DNA of 64,000 bases from Ciona savignyi (GCA_000149265.1 CH000082.1:170718-234717); one strand, 5' to 3'. Shown: positions 1 through 12,542, counted from the first letter of the stretch. Notes: generated from the sequence alone by a model not told the origin. Made by a program: numbers and translations.

Positions 1-726
1 CAACGTGTTGAAATCGGTTTGTTTTACCTTAAAATACTTAATTTGACTAGTGTTTCGTATCAGATCTTAATTCCTCCTTAAGTCTATACTTTTAAACGAA
101 CGTCGGTGAACCCCTTATTAAGGAAAACTTTTTAACAAATTAAGGGTTACTGTTGTTTTAAAACCCATTCTTCAAAATCCAAAGAATTGTCCGTATCTAT
201 GTATATTATGTTATTAGCGAAATACAAGCCATATTTACACCTAACGCGAGTTTCAAGTTCAAACAACTTATCTTGGGTTTTCGCATGGATCTATTACATG
301 GATTACAAATATATGTTTTACATATGTTGCATGTTTTACATATATTAAATGTATTACACGTGTTACATATATTACATATTTTATATACAAGTCACTCGTA
401 GCCTACAAAGAAAAATACATTATTTATTCGACAAAATAAAATGCTAAAACTGTCACTCATCATTGACATTTTGTTTGTATATCGCTAAATTGATTATGCA
501 GTACAAACACCCGAACAGTCTTAATTTGGCGCCACAGTACCGTTTAAACAATATTATGCAATAATGCAATACAAACAGTTATACATATATTGCGTCATTT
601 TTACCAATGACTGATTAAACATTGCTGATGTTTCGGGTTTTTAACGATCTTTATAAATATTAAATCGTAAAATGCTTTATGGCCGGCATGACTGCCGAAC
701 TTATCACGCTCGACGACTGGAAAATT

Positions 727-775
727 CCGTGACGTCACGGATCAACCCCGTATGAACCGTCACGTGACTGGTTTA
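727..775. promoter_or_regulatory. Palindromic CRE site followed by an E-box-like site
   Basis: CCGTGACGTCACGG at 727-740 is a perfect 14-bp palindrome around the CREB/ATF core TGACGTCA, and CGTCACGTGAC follows about 20 bp later. It lies upstream of the first visible ferritin-like exon. Whether it is a promoter or an intronic site depends on where the unseen 5' exons are. Confidence 0.3.
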
Positions 776-1304
776 CAGATCACTGATCATGCATTGATGC
801 AACCGAGCAATCAACAAATTCCTCTTGTGTAAAGTCCGTGGCCGCTGAGTTGCCGTTGAATATGTATACTTTAATTAGTAGTATAAGGTTCAAATTGACC
901 TTTTACATTCTGTTTCTCACACATAGTACAAAACTAAACACACTCTTGGAAAAAAAACTGTTGGTAAATTTTCGTACACGTAAAAACAATTAGTTTTGGT
1001 CTTCTATTTAGGATAGTTATGTTTTATCCCCGTGAATGCAAAATGCGATGGAGTTATCACGAGATCAATTGACAGATAAGCTAACAAAGCTATTGCAGTG
1101 GGCTGTATACCGTTAAAGGTGTTACAATTTCAGTAGAACTAACTAACCTACTAGGTTGTAGCGATACCCCTAAAGTGCCTTGACCAAGAATTCCACTGTC
1201 TAGGTAGGTTTTAACACCAGAACTTTTTGATTATCTGCAGATTTTTTGTATTAATAGAGCAAAATTTCCCAACAATTAATTACCACTTATAAATTATGAT
1301 TTAG

Positions 1305-4300
1305 AGAAAGAACGACAATGAATGCGCAAACGTGGACTCAGTACTGAAGGGATTTGCGTGCGCCAAGGTACTGGAGATTGAAGTGACCGAAGCACTGACT
1401 GACCTGTTATCGTAAGTTATTATGGGTCCCATTTGGAAAAAAATGGGACACATATTGTTTTTGTCCGTTTTTTTTCTTTTTTTTTCCTTTTTTTCTTCGT
1501 CAAACGCTTGACAGGCATGGCATGGCGCCCCGACATCTACCAGAAGGAATAATGGGATCGCAATGAAACTTAGTTATTTGTTAGACAACATGGTCTTGAT
1601 ATGCAGAAACCAAAATTTTAGGTAATAAATTCAGGGGAATTCCCCTGGAACGCTAAAAAACAAAACAGTAATTTTTTTCTAAAAAATGGCTTTTTGGAGC
1701 ATAGCGCTGGAACGACTGGTCCAATTTTAATCAAATTTGGTGAAATGTAAGTGCACTAACCACTGATTTAACAATTAGAAGAAATAAAAAGATTACTTGG
1801 AAAAATACCCTAAAAATAAGAATATGTTCTAAAATCATGATTGTGACAGGCATGCCATGTCGCCCCGACATCTACCAAAAGGAGTAATGTAATCGCATTA
1901 AAAATTTGTCTTTTGTAAGACAACATGGTCTAGATATGCAGAAATCAAAATTTTGGGTGATAAATCCAGGGGAATTCCCCAAAACGTTAAAAACCAAAAC
2001 GGTATTTTTTTTCAAAAAAATAGATTTTTTTAGGTGTAGCGCTAAAACGTATGTTTCAAATTTAATCACATTTGGTTAAATGTTAGTGCATTAACCACTA
2101 ATTTAACACTTAAAAGAAATAACAAAAAATATTTAGGGAAACACCCTAAAAATAAGATTTTGTCTTTAAATAATGATTGTGAGAGGCATGCCATATCGCC
2201 TCGACATCTACCAAAAGAAGTAATGTAAAAAACCAAAACGGTATAAAAAAAAAGCTTTTTTGGACGTGGCGCTTGAACGGCTGCTCCAATTTGAATCAGA
2301 TTTGATGGAATGTAAGTGCATTAGCCACTGATTTAACACTTAAAAAAAATAAAAAAATACATTGAAAAATCCCATAAAAATAAGATTTAGTTATCAAATC
2401 ATGATTTTGACAGGATTCCCCGAAGCCATGAAAAACTAAATCGGGCTGTTTTGGTTTGGTTTAATAACTATGGGACCCATGCGTTTATGCTTGCATAAAC
2501 AAAGTACATACTCGGTTTATAAGATACAAATTGTGGTTACAAGGGACCCTGTAGCATAAATATATGGCATACAAATGTGTTTTACAAATAGCGGTGGTTA
2601 AACACGTGGTTGACACCGTCTAGTTACGGTAGATTTTCTGATCGTAGCGTATGTCGTTGTTATTCCGCTGGGTGGAAAGGGCAGATATTGTATATAGCAG
2701 GGTTAAAACTAGTTTCGATAATTTTTGTTTAGGGCAAGGTTAGAATTGGTTTTCATAGTTTTAGCGAGCAGTTTCCCTCCTTTCCTCCTTGACTCTTTCC
2801 ATTTCCCTTCCTTTTAGTGTTGCCCGGAACCTGTTATAGTTTTGTAAACGGTCACTATGTTGTTACATTTTAGGTACTCTTAATCCCAGCCCATTACATT
2901 CCACTAAGGCGATTATAAATCATGTTTGTAATGTATGTTTGTGTTCTCAAAACAATCGCTTGCTCTTATTAACAATTTAAAAATTTGGCAAACTCGTAAA
3001 TCTAAAAATATGTGATATTTTTCAGGTTCGTCTCAGCGGTTCCAGTCGCAGGAACAGACATTCACGGCGCTTCGAATGCTACTAACGACCTAAGAGACGC
3101 CCAGGTATCAAGATAACGATTCTATATGTGTACCATCATACTCTTTTAACGCGTTTTAATCACTTGTCTATTTTTACCGGTTTATTGCTTAACTGAAATT
3201 AATTTAGGGAGTCTTTAAGTATTAACCTCTTTCTTGTCGGCTGTGTTCTTGGGCAATGACTTAAGGGGGACATTAACTGATTCCGGCTTGGCTTCAGTTA
3301 TTTTATTTACATGCTTTTATTAGGATAGGATTTGATATGTAGGAGAAAAGCGCAAGGGTCGTTGCCACATGGGTAATCTTCAGATTGCCCCACGCCACTG
3401 TTGGGCTACCGGAGCTATTGTAGTGTGTTGTAGATGATTAAGACTTTCCTTTAACATGGCAGAGCCCATTATTCCACTTGGTTCAGGCAATGTCCGTTAA
3501 GTGCTTTGCACAAGGACAAACCAACCAGCTATCGACCAGCGACTATAGGTGGACGCATATACATGTTTTAAATGTTTAAAAATGCAATGTTTGTTATAGC
3601 CAATCCTTGTCCATCATGGCCGTACCACCAAACCCCTCGCCTCGTACGAATGCAACCGTCTTTCTGGTGACATCACCGTAGAATATGTGGAGGTAAGTCG
3701 GTTTGGACTTCATGGATTAGAACTTTATTCTTGTCTTGGGGCTTTTAATGCCCTAATAATGTTTTCTTTTGCTCCACACGTAATGACAACGGCCATCGGC
3801 CTATCTACGTATTAAGTCAATTACCGGGTGTGCTTTGCACCCAACAGCATTAAAAGTAAAAAAGTCTTAAACAAATCAGTGGTAAAAGCCTACCTCTTGA
3901 GTTTAAACCTTTTTTCTCCAATATATATTGAGATGAAGTTTTTACTTGAGGGTTAAAAAACACCTTCTAGCGTGTGATTGTAACCAATACAGAAGGTCGA
4001 ATTGGTAAGAAGTTTTTTTATTTACTTAAACGTTAAAAAGCATCTACTCAGTTTATCAGCCAATTCTGCCAAAGTGTGATTTTGCAAAAAAACTTGAAAA
4101 TTAAATGCCTCGAGCGTTTATTTCCAGCATACTAGGCCTATCAACCGCTAAAAACGTCTTATATTTTTAATTGACCAAGAATTTATAACCCCAACCCACA
4201 CAGCTCACTGAAATGATCGCACACGAGTTCTTGGGTCACCAAATCGAGGACACGAAGGAGATAGCCAACCACGAGCAAACTTTGAAAAATTTCGGATCAG

Positions 4301-4350
4301 CTAACGAAGCTCTCGGGAGCTTTCTGGCTGATAAGCACTTGGAACTCTAA
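1305..4350 (+). CDS. Ferritin-like protein, 3' part (5' exons not found in window)
   Basis: Exons 1305-1411, 3026-3104 and 4204-4350 join in phase; an optional exon, 3600-3692, is phase 0 at both ends. The first two exons give a ferritin helix C pattern (ECANVDSV.. followed by CAKVLEIEVTEALTDLL). The last exon matches ferritin helices D and E closely: MIAHEFLGHQ keeps the conserved Gln, followed by KEIANHEQTLKNFG and the terminal F-L-A-D-K-H-L. Ferritins store iron as 24-subunit shells, with helices C-E forming the four-helix bundle and its cap. Helices A and B, with most ferroxidase ligands, were not found between 1 and 1304 and are probably off the left edge. The loop between helices C and D is about a dozen residues longer than in vertebrate ferritins, or about 43 longer with the optional exon. 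Stop TAA at 4348; overlapping AATAAA signals at 4362 and 4366. The family call is good; iron oxidation ability cannot be judged from this half. Confidence 0.7.
1420..2483. repeat. Direct tandem repeat of about 335 bp in a ferritin-like gene intron
   Basis: Units start at 1510, 1845, 2181 and 2409 with GACAGGCATG or a close variant followed by CGCCCCGACATCTACCA. The third unit is shortened to about 228 bp and the last is partial. The first two full units contain a GGGGAATTCCCC-type palindrome. The array is bordered by ATGGGTCCCAT at 1421 and ATGGGACCCAT near 2469. No open reading frame of note. A diverged piece of the same unit (ACAGGCATGCCATGTCGC) recurs at 4677. Confidence 0.75.
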
Positions 4351-4599
4351 AGCGTTGCATGAATAAATAAACGCGAACATTTTCGCTTCTAACATTACCA
4401 CAGTATTATATCCACCATACATGTTTTTCATATGTGAATATTAAAATAGTAAGTGGAACGATAAATTGAAATCGATTACCAACATTGTATATTATAGTCC
4501 GTCGTGTGTCAAAACTATAGCGTTCTTTGTTATTTAGATAAAATCAAAATTAATTTTCTCCTTGTAAAATAAACTGATGAATAAAGAATGCTACCGCCA

Positions 4600-5760
4600 A
4601 TTATTATTGGTCCCTTGGGATTTCCGATGGGAACACATTTCGATTTTACTTGATTTTTTCAGTTAATTTTTTTCTTACAGGCATGCCATGTCGCTAGATT
4701 ATCGGCATAAGGCGGGTTATCCAATCAGGTTACAACTTTAAGAAATCTTAACTGGCATTTTGATTAACACAAAAGACCTGGGGAAATTCCCGCTATCGGG
4801 TGTATAAAAAAGGCAATTTTCAGCATTTCCGGCGTAATCATTAAAAAGGATTATTTACCTTAAATTCCTAAAAAAATTAACGATGTACAACAAGAATCAA
4901 AAAAAGAACTAGCATTAAAATTAGCCAGTTAAAATATAAAAAATGTATTTACTATAATAAACTAATACCGCGTAAATAAAACATCTAAACCAGGGGTTCT
5001 TAAAATGGGAGGTAAAATATTACAAGTGGGCGCGAATTATCTTGTAATTGTGTTAGTTAAGAGGAGATAAAGGAAATTAAGATATACATAAAATCAGGTG
5101 TGTTTTTATAAAAGTTAAAAATGTATAATTGCGACATAATCGTCACCTACCATTTAAAATTGGTTCTCTTTAGCGTTATTTTAAGGTTGCTGATACAGAT
5201 TGGCAGAGGTATTTACAGGTCTATTGTTTTTATTTGAAAAGTGTAAGCACTTCTGATCAAAAAAAATTAAACCAACACAATCGATATTGAATTTCAATGA
5301 AATTAAAAAATATTTAGATACACACCAAGCATGCTCACCATGAACCATTTTTGGTGAAACCCCCAATAGTTAATCGCACCCAGACCATTGACCAGACTGC
5401 TTTAACTCGCATAGAATGAAATAAACTAATAAATTAAACTTTTTTTTAATAAAATTAAACTTTTGTTAAAGAAATTAGGTTAATATGTACATTTACTAGA
5501 TATGCAGTTGTGGATAAATGACGCAAGGGAAATTCCAACCATGGAAGATCAAGAAGATCAGTATATCCACTTTTTTCTAGAATTTTAAGTATTTTATTGT
5601 CGCTAATATTAGTTTTTTTTTATATTTAAGAAAACTGAAAGGGACGATATATCTTAATTAAAAAAAACAATAAAAAATGCATTAGATAAAATATCATGGA
5701 AAATCCACCAAAACATAAAAACAAATCAATTTCTTTATTTCTATTGTTATGTTTTGGAAT
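4600..5760. repeat. AT-rich repetitive stretch related to 36880-38030
   Basis: Intergenic DNA between the convergent ferritin-like and opsin genes. It shares short blocks (GGGAAATTCCC-type palindromes near 4783, and TTATCGG or CTATCGG stretches) with the 36.9-38.0 kb region and with the tandem array at 1.4-2.5 kb. No credible coding region was seen. From 5760 to 7080 I see only unstructured AT-rich sequence. Confidence 0.4.
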
Positions 5761-7082
5761 ACCGACGCGAATCCTTTATTCAGAAAAGATAGATATTAAC
5801 TTTGTACATTGCCCAAACCGATTAGATTGATATATTCTATTAAAAAGAAAAGTTAAAATTAAACTTACAGCTCCTTTAAAAACAAAAATTAGTTATAAAA
5901 ACGCACACAGTTCAGTGGTTCTATGACATTAAACTAAAGTGGAAGTTGTATTTCTTTCCTTTCACATTGGACAGTTAGATATTTCTTACGCTAACAATGT
6001 GGTACTACGTAAAATTTTGGGACAATAGCAAACTGTCCTTTCTCCCTTTCCAAATCGTTTTGAGCTATTTCCATCTAACAGTCAATAAGTTGTAACCGAT
6101 GCCATGACCGGTATGTAACTCTCGCCACTCTGTTCACATTTTTTCTGAGCCTACAAGCCATATTGTATCGGTTATAACTTGACTTTTTCCAAACTTATAT
6201 ACATAAGTAAACCATTTATAAGGATAGCGATCAATTACTAACGCTCACTAAAATATAAGTCGTTAACCATATTGTAGTGTTGTGACTGTAAAAGCCCCTA
6301 TTCCGATTACTTGTTACACGATATGTATGTAATATCCCGGATGTTAGCTTATCAAACGTGGTCTTTAATACTATAATACTTGCCATAGCAAGTGTACGGT
6401 ACTTAATAAATTACTTAACAATATTAAAGTGTTTTCTAGAGTGTGAGTGTGAAACTATTAATAAGGCACACAACACATATCCTTTAAAATCGGTGACCAA
6501 AGAATGTACTTTACACAACAACATAATAAAGTGTATTATCAAGCTGCAGGTCACTCGTTACTGCATATACGTTACAGTAGTTACCACATCAAATAACTGA
6601 ACACATTTTAAGTTACGCGTTAGATTGGGAGAATGGATAAAAAGCTTATCCTTGTATTGAAAAGATATCACATTTAATCCTCGGTTTTTTAAAGGAAGTG
6701 TAAAAAAAACATTGTTTGGGCAATTTTTAAACACTAGGGCAACAAATGAATACACTACACTAAACTCAACTAAATTGGTTACAGAAACATATATCATTTA
6801 TTGTGCAAACGTTCTAAGTGACAAACCCACCAAAGTTTGAAGCCTAGAGTGGTCAAAATGAAAAAAAACCTAACGATGGTATCAGCTAATCAAAACAAGC
6901 CATATACCGTCAGCAAATATATATTTTGTTTTGCAGATTTCCGGGTTAAATAAATGGTTACTAAATGATGGCAAAAACACAATTTAAAAGGAAATTTGTT
7001 GAGAATGTCTCTGACAATACATCTGGAAAAATGGAAATAAGTTCAGGCAAAAGGAGACATCTGCTCCATTGTGCTGTAGACC

Positions 7083-7088
7083 TTTATT
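7083..7088 (-). terminator. Poly(A) signal of the opsin gene
   Basis: AATAAA on the minus strand, 64 bases beyond the proposed opsin stop codon at 7152. It supports the use of the small last exon. Confidence 0.5.
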
Positions 7089-7151
7089 AGGGACCTTAAT
7101 TTTCAATTGAATAATTAAATGCTTCAACAACAACAAAAATCACCGCCGTTC

Positions 7152-10100
7152 TCACACCATTGTGGTAGAATGTCCTTGGACAACGTTTGCTTTGTGAATA
7201 GATGTACAACCGCTGGAATATCGGCTTTGTGGGCCTGAAAACAACAATTTAATAAGAGTGCTTCCAGGACTTGTTATGTTTAAACTTGGACTTGACTTGG
7301 TCGAAGTTCCATTTAACTTGACTTGTCTTGGACATACGTATATGAAAGCTTGCCTTGTGATTTGACTTATTTACAACACTACTTGACAGACATTACTTAA
7401 AACTATTGAATTAATGAGACAAAACTCTAAAAGTAGCTATTACGTGTCAACAACACTGAAGTAGTCCTGAATGCTCAAATTTATGAATTGGTGTGTAAAT
7501 GACTTGCAGCAACCCCGGAATTTGCATTACGACGGCCAAAAACATTAATATCCCATTTTTGATAAACCCGACAAAACGATATTTTGATATCACGGGTCGT
7601 GCTATTTTGCGGACTAAAACTAAAGAAACGTAAGAAAAGAAACGTCTCAACCAAAAACAACATATTGCAATAGCTCCGATAACCCGACAATGGACGAGAG
7701 GTAAACTGACGGTTAACCGTGTGATAACAATCCATAACGTAATCGCGATGTAACATGATGTATGATTGATAACGCCCCTTGCGATTTCCCATTCAAGGAA
7801 ATTAACATGACAATCTTATATCATATTCCAGTGCTCTACTTGTATACTCATTGAGCTTGCTGGTCGTTGGCTAGTCCGTTATGTCCTTGGGCAAGGCACT
7901 TATAACGGACATTGCATGAATCCAGCGGAATAATGGGTTCTACTAAATTAAAGGAACGTGTAAATCTTATACAACACACTGCAATAGCTCCAGTAACCCT
8001 ACGGTGAGCGCGAGGTAATCTGACGATTGCCGGGGTGTTAACCCCCATGTTTTTCCAATTTACGAGGATAAACATGAATGTTCTATTCTTTATTATCTGG
8101 TGGCAAACAATGATTCCTATAGTTAACTATTCTCGATAACGTTTTTAAGCATACATTTTGTACGTTCAACAAAACACAGCAACAGCTTTTGCTTGTTGTA
8201 TGTATAGCAATTAATATGTATTAAGTCAACACCAAAAAATGGTTAAACAACTGAGCAATCTAGCTATTATACCTTGTTGGCTAGTAGTTAGAATTATTCT
8301 TTTCTTCTTTTTGAACAGTTTCTTGAATTCTGGGTGGTTTAGCGAGTAAACAATAGCGTTGGTAGCGGTAGAACTCTTTGCACACATTAAAGCGGCGAAC
8401 AAAATAGGGCTCGGGACTGTCTGGGTATTAGAATATCAAATAAAATTTAGTTTGACCCAAAAAAGATAGAGCATTTATATAAGAACTTACTTTTTAAATA
8501 ACCTACCTTTGAAAAGGATATTACTGTGTGCTGGTAATATAGAAAGGGTCTTATAAGGTTTAATGTGAGTTTAAGCAATATCCGTTAATTTATTTCTCTG
8601 TTTTTTTACAGATCTAAGTTTCGATCCCCAGATGAGCTTGTCACTATAAGGACCGTTTTTATATAGGAGTCGGTTTATGTATCGGTCGCGTTAACCATTC
8701 AACCACAAGACCGTACATTAATTTCTTTGGGATGTAAACGACCAGAAAAACAATCTCCCGTCGAAAGGTTCGTTGCAATACCACGAAGGTGCAAAATATA
8801 CTACACGGTATACTGTACTTACTATTCCGAACAAACTAACAACACACAGTATGGAATACGGCGACCAGGAAGCCACAAAACACAACACAACAATCATGGT
8901 TGTCTTGAACAGTCTTTTCTCCCTGAGTTGCAAGGCCTTTAACGTTTTCATTGCTTGACCCATCTTTTTCAGTGAAGACATACTCCCTCGGTTAGATCGT
9001 ACAATTCCAACGTAAGAGTGAATGATTAGCCCCATAGGAACTAGAATTAATTGAAAAAGCTGGTATTTTTAAGTTTCTTTGGCTGGTTTGGAAAGCATGT
9101 AGGTCCGGCCGATTAGTCTGGCGGTGAAGTGCGTGGCCTTTCAATCGAAAGGTTACAGGTGCGAAACTGGTCGCTAGCTAGTCTGTTGTGTCCTTAGGCA
9201 AGGCTTAAGGACATTACCTGAACCCAGCGGATTAATGGGTTCTACCAAAAAAATTTTTTTAAAGGAACGTGTCTATAAAATAATCTGACTATTGCCCGTG
9301 TGACTCACAGGAGTAACAATCCACCGGAATACCAGCTTATATTATTTTTATTTAAGACCAGTATTAAGCACAATAAATTGCAGATTAGGACATACGAGTT
9401 AGCTTTAAACATGAGGTTGAAGTTAAGGTAAGTTCTGGGGTCGAGATTAATGTTTAGGGTAGGGTTAGAACTAGTTTCCATAGTTTTCGTGAGCAGTTTC
9501 CCTCTTTCCCCTTCTTCTAGTAGTGCCAATATAAACTTAGACGAGTTTCATCTATGAAAAGTATAAAGTCACACGCGTTTTAGCCCATAAGAATTTAATC
9601 ACCACAGCCCACGTACCGAAAAATCCAAAGACGAAGAGTGTGATGATGTAAGCGACGTTAACAATATCTGCTTCAATATAGTTGAATGTACAAGAAATGA
9701 AAAGCCCGTCTATCATGTACCGTCCGAACCCGACAAAAGGGGAAGACGCCAAAAGTAAGCTAAACATAAAGTTATTTAGTATAATATACATTTTTTATCA
9801 TTTATTTTCAGGATATGCCGTTTCTATAAATTCTGTAGTAATTATTAATTGATTGTTGTTTCTTTTATCTTAGTCAAACTGAAATAATTTCCTGGTGTAA
9901 TATTTTATTTTGATAGAATATTTATGTTTATCCCCGTGAATGGAAAAACGCAAGGGGAGTTATTACACTGACAATCGTCAGATTACCTCGCAGATAAACA
10001 AGGGAGCGTTCTCACACGAGTTATTGTGAGATTAGCGCACATCGTCAGGTTACCAAAGCTATGGTAATGTGTACTGTATGATTTAGGCGTTTCTTTAATT

Positions 10101-12542
10101 AAGTCAAATTCTTTATTCACTCGGCTCGGTCAAAGTCATATAAGTGCTATGTCCAGTATCGAACCTGCATTCCATCGTTCGAAAGAAGACGCGCCACCCT
10201 GCCAAGCTATTCTCGCTGACAATTGCAACTTTTCAATGTGGTTTTGGAGGAACAGAAATATTTTTGGAGGGTGGGATTAAAATGGTAAGCTGTATGATAG
10301 ATTATTAGTTTTGTTAAATAATCTTGTGTAGAAGGCTATTGAGAAAATTAGATTGTACGTCAAACCGTCGAATTTTTTTTATAAAAGATCTTGTGAGTCT
10401 TAATAACTTACGAAAAAATCCAAACCAACACGATCGTATATGGCCCAGTGCTGGAGCGGATATACAAAAACGAATCGGCAGTGATCACCGTATATCTCTT
10501 TCGAGCAAGTAGAGTTAACATCCATATTTGGGAAAATGCAAAAATGGCCCCTCCGTACCCACTGACATAACAAGCTGCAAAACGATTATTTTTATGTTTA
10601 TATTGAAACACTGTATCGGATAAACTAATTTGTATTCAAAATAATAAAGTTAATTTAACTAAATAATCGTGCACTTTGCATACTATTGGCTACATATTTG
10701 ATGCCGCCTTCTGTGCTTAAAATTGAATTTTTAAATTACACCGAAAACGGCAAAAGTTATGCATCCGAAACGTACACAAAGTTCAAATTTATTTAATAAT
10801 TGCAGTGTTTTTGTTTTGTTTCTTGCATGTTTATAGGATTTTTTAATACTGTTTGACAATATGGAGAAACGGTTATGCTGTTGCTGACCTGACTTAGTCA
10901 ATCAGTATCAACATACTTTCGTTTCCCGCTATTTAAAAGGATTTGTAACAGTTGTACAGGATAAGTTTATATCACTTGGATGGGAACCGTAAAGGATTAT
11001 ATTGTTGACAATCGCCGCTCGTGCTCAAGTTGGGATGCCATTGCAGTGTGTTGATTACGAAGGACAGGTTGACACAGTTTTAGTTTTGCTAATTAAGCCG
11101 CTGTTCAAGACATAAAACGCCTGGTAACTTACCTGCTACCCCGGAGTTCCAGCCGCGATGCAAACTCGACTTGAGCATAAGTGGAAAATTGGTGAGACAC
11201 ATTCCCAAGTCGGAAATCGTAAGAGAGATCAGCGGAATGTAGGCTCGACTACTTTTGGATTGGGAAAATGCCCTGCATGAAATAGCTTTGGCAACTGGAT
11301 GGATGGTTATGATAATATAACATGAACTAAATACGTTGGATGATATAACATGAACTAAATACGTAACCACCAAAAATCCGTTATAGCCAGTGATGGGATT
11401 CAGGAGGTTCGCATGGGTTCGGTCAACCCCGTTCTTTGAACGTCGGGAAAATCACCGATCCGATTCTTGCTTTTTTACAGACATTAAACCTTTTAGGGAA
11501 CCTATTGTTAGTAAATACGATACAAAAGACAAACTGTTCTTAAAATTTTGAACACCATCATAGGTTATAACGGTGTGTTTTACAACCTTGCTAAATCAGC
11601 GTCCTACCCTATGTACGGCTAAACAAGACGGAACAATTTTTAGGGTCGTCATCCTTATTGGTTAAAGAAATGAGAAAATATTGCAAAGGATTTTTGTAGT
11701 AAAAAAGGGTTAGAAATTAAAACCAGCCTTACGCTTACGTTCGTTGTGTCCCTAATTAAGGCACCTTTTAGTTGAAGTTAGCCGATTTGGAAAATAGCTT
11801 CACCGATCATTTTTCTTCCGTTATTATACAAAATGAAATATACCCCCAAACTTGGACCAGGCCCGGTGCTAGGAACCGCGGGGCCCAATTAGAAATGTGA
11901 TTGCGGGGCCCCTACTCTTCAAAGCAAAATTTATGGGTGTTTATATATCATAAAATACATACCAGTACATACAAACTACAAAAATAGACATTCAATACTT
12001 GCTATAAAACAAATTAAAGGTAATGTGGGTGCTTATTTACGATATATTGTTTTACTTACATATATATATATGTATATTGTTAAGCAACCATATCCATTAT
12101 GACGTAACAGGCAGACACAGAAATATAAATTTGACTTAGTTACGATGCATAACAAATTGATATTAGGAGAAAGAATATTATTTCACTTTTTATTTTACGT
12201 TTCAGTAGTATTTTAAACCTCGTAATACAGAAAGACACCCGCTAGCGCGGGGCCCCTTCAAGGTGCGGGGCCCAATTTGATCTAATCGGTCAAATCGGCC
12301 TAAAACCGGCCCTGACTTGGACGATATGCCTAAACTTACTTTTTGATAAACAATAGAATTGAAATGTTTCCAATGCAACTAATGCTCCCAAAAAATCCGA
12401 CAACGGCGGCACAAATTATATACAACTGGTCTGGAATGGTATGCGCCAGATCAAAGTGTCGAAATGCTATATTTCTATCTTTGAACATATGCAGCGTTTG
12501 GCAGAGTTCGTCTCCGTAACGTTGTTGACACGTTTCGTTCAT
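7152..12542 (-). CDS. Opsin, RGR/photoisomerase-like seven-helix receptor
   Basis: Seven exons in phase: 12340-12542, 11133-11272, 10412-10574, 9617-9759, 8823-9040, 8273-8420 and 7152-7234, giving 365 residues. The start ATG at 12542 precedes an N-glycosylation site (NET). TM1 has the conserved G-N; TM2 has LTISDLG; C116 and C192 are placed for the usual disulfide; TM6 has SWSPYS; TM7 carries the retinal Schiff-base lysine K304 in CAKSST, so this is a light-sensing or retinal-isomerising opsin of the plasma or internal membrane. Unusual residues: Ser119 at bovine position 113, Asp186 at position 181, KRY instead of ERY, and N-A-I-V-Y instead of NPxxY. NAxxY is shared with vertebrate RGR, and Ciona has a published RGR-type opsin (Ci-opsin3, from memory), which this may be. 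The last exon is joined through the donor at 8272; without that splice the frame stops at 8226. AATAAA on this strand at 7088-7083. Opsin is certain; the subtype is inferred. Confidence 0.93.
7639..8092 (+). repeat. Two partial composite-SINE copies in tandem
   Basis: 7639-7821 and 7854-8092 both match the 3' two thirds of the composite SINE, ending in the GGGATAAACATGAATAT-type tail. Both lack the tRNA-like head. They sit in the last opsin intron, and open frames over them are by-products of the SINE. Confidence 0.8.
8607..8714 (-). repeat. Short tRNA-like element (second SINE family)
   Basis: On the minus strand it reads GTGG(C/T)TGAATGGTTAACGCG (A-box-like), then about 55 bases, then a GGGATCGAAAC B-box-like block. 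It matches the other copies listed under arrays in this window. It lies in the opsin intron between the TM6 and TM7 exons. Confidence 0.7.
9106..9315 (+). mobile_element. Composite SINE with tRNA-like head, internally shortened
   Basis: Starts with the head GGCCGATTAGTCTGGCGG, followed by the B-box-like GGTTACAGGTGCGAAACTGG, then the body ACCCAGCGGATTAATGGGTT. The region near the tail is deleted. In an opsin intron. Confidence 0.8.
9912..10206 (-). mobile_element. Composite SINE, diverged
   Basis: Reverse orientation: the tail block TTTATCCCCGTGAATGG comes first and the tRNA-like head last (near 10206), with about 25 bp of unrelated sequence inside. In an opsin intron. Confidence 0.75.
11858..12314. 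mobile_element. hAT-type MITE with exact 8-bp target-site duplication
   Basis: The 457-bp element begins CAGGCCCGGTGCTAGG and ends CCTAAAACCGGCCCTG, which are imperfect inverted repeats starting CAGG(G/C)CCGG. It is flanked on both sides by the same 8 bases, ACTTGGAC (11850-11857 and 12315-12322). CAG-starting inverted ends and an 8-bp duplication are hallmarks of hAT transposons. Both ends have GC-rich GGGGCCC blocks; the inside is AT-rich with a TA microsatellite and no transposase frame, so it is non-autonomous. It sits in opsin intron 1, ending 26 bases from the first exon. Confidence 0.88.

Noticed and set aside
7447..8075. Open frames of 67-103 codons on the minus strand
   Set aside because: They fall on the composite SINE copies, recur at other copies, and conflict with the opsin intron.
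9041..9059. Earlier acceptor for the opsin TM5-TM6 exon (L-F-Q-L-I-L)
   Set aside because: It would duplicate TM5; the acceptor before 9040 with the GTACGT donor at 9616 gives a single normal TM5 (FVFGFFVPMGLIIHSY).
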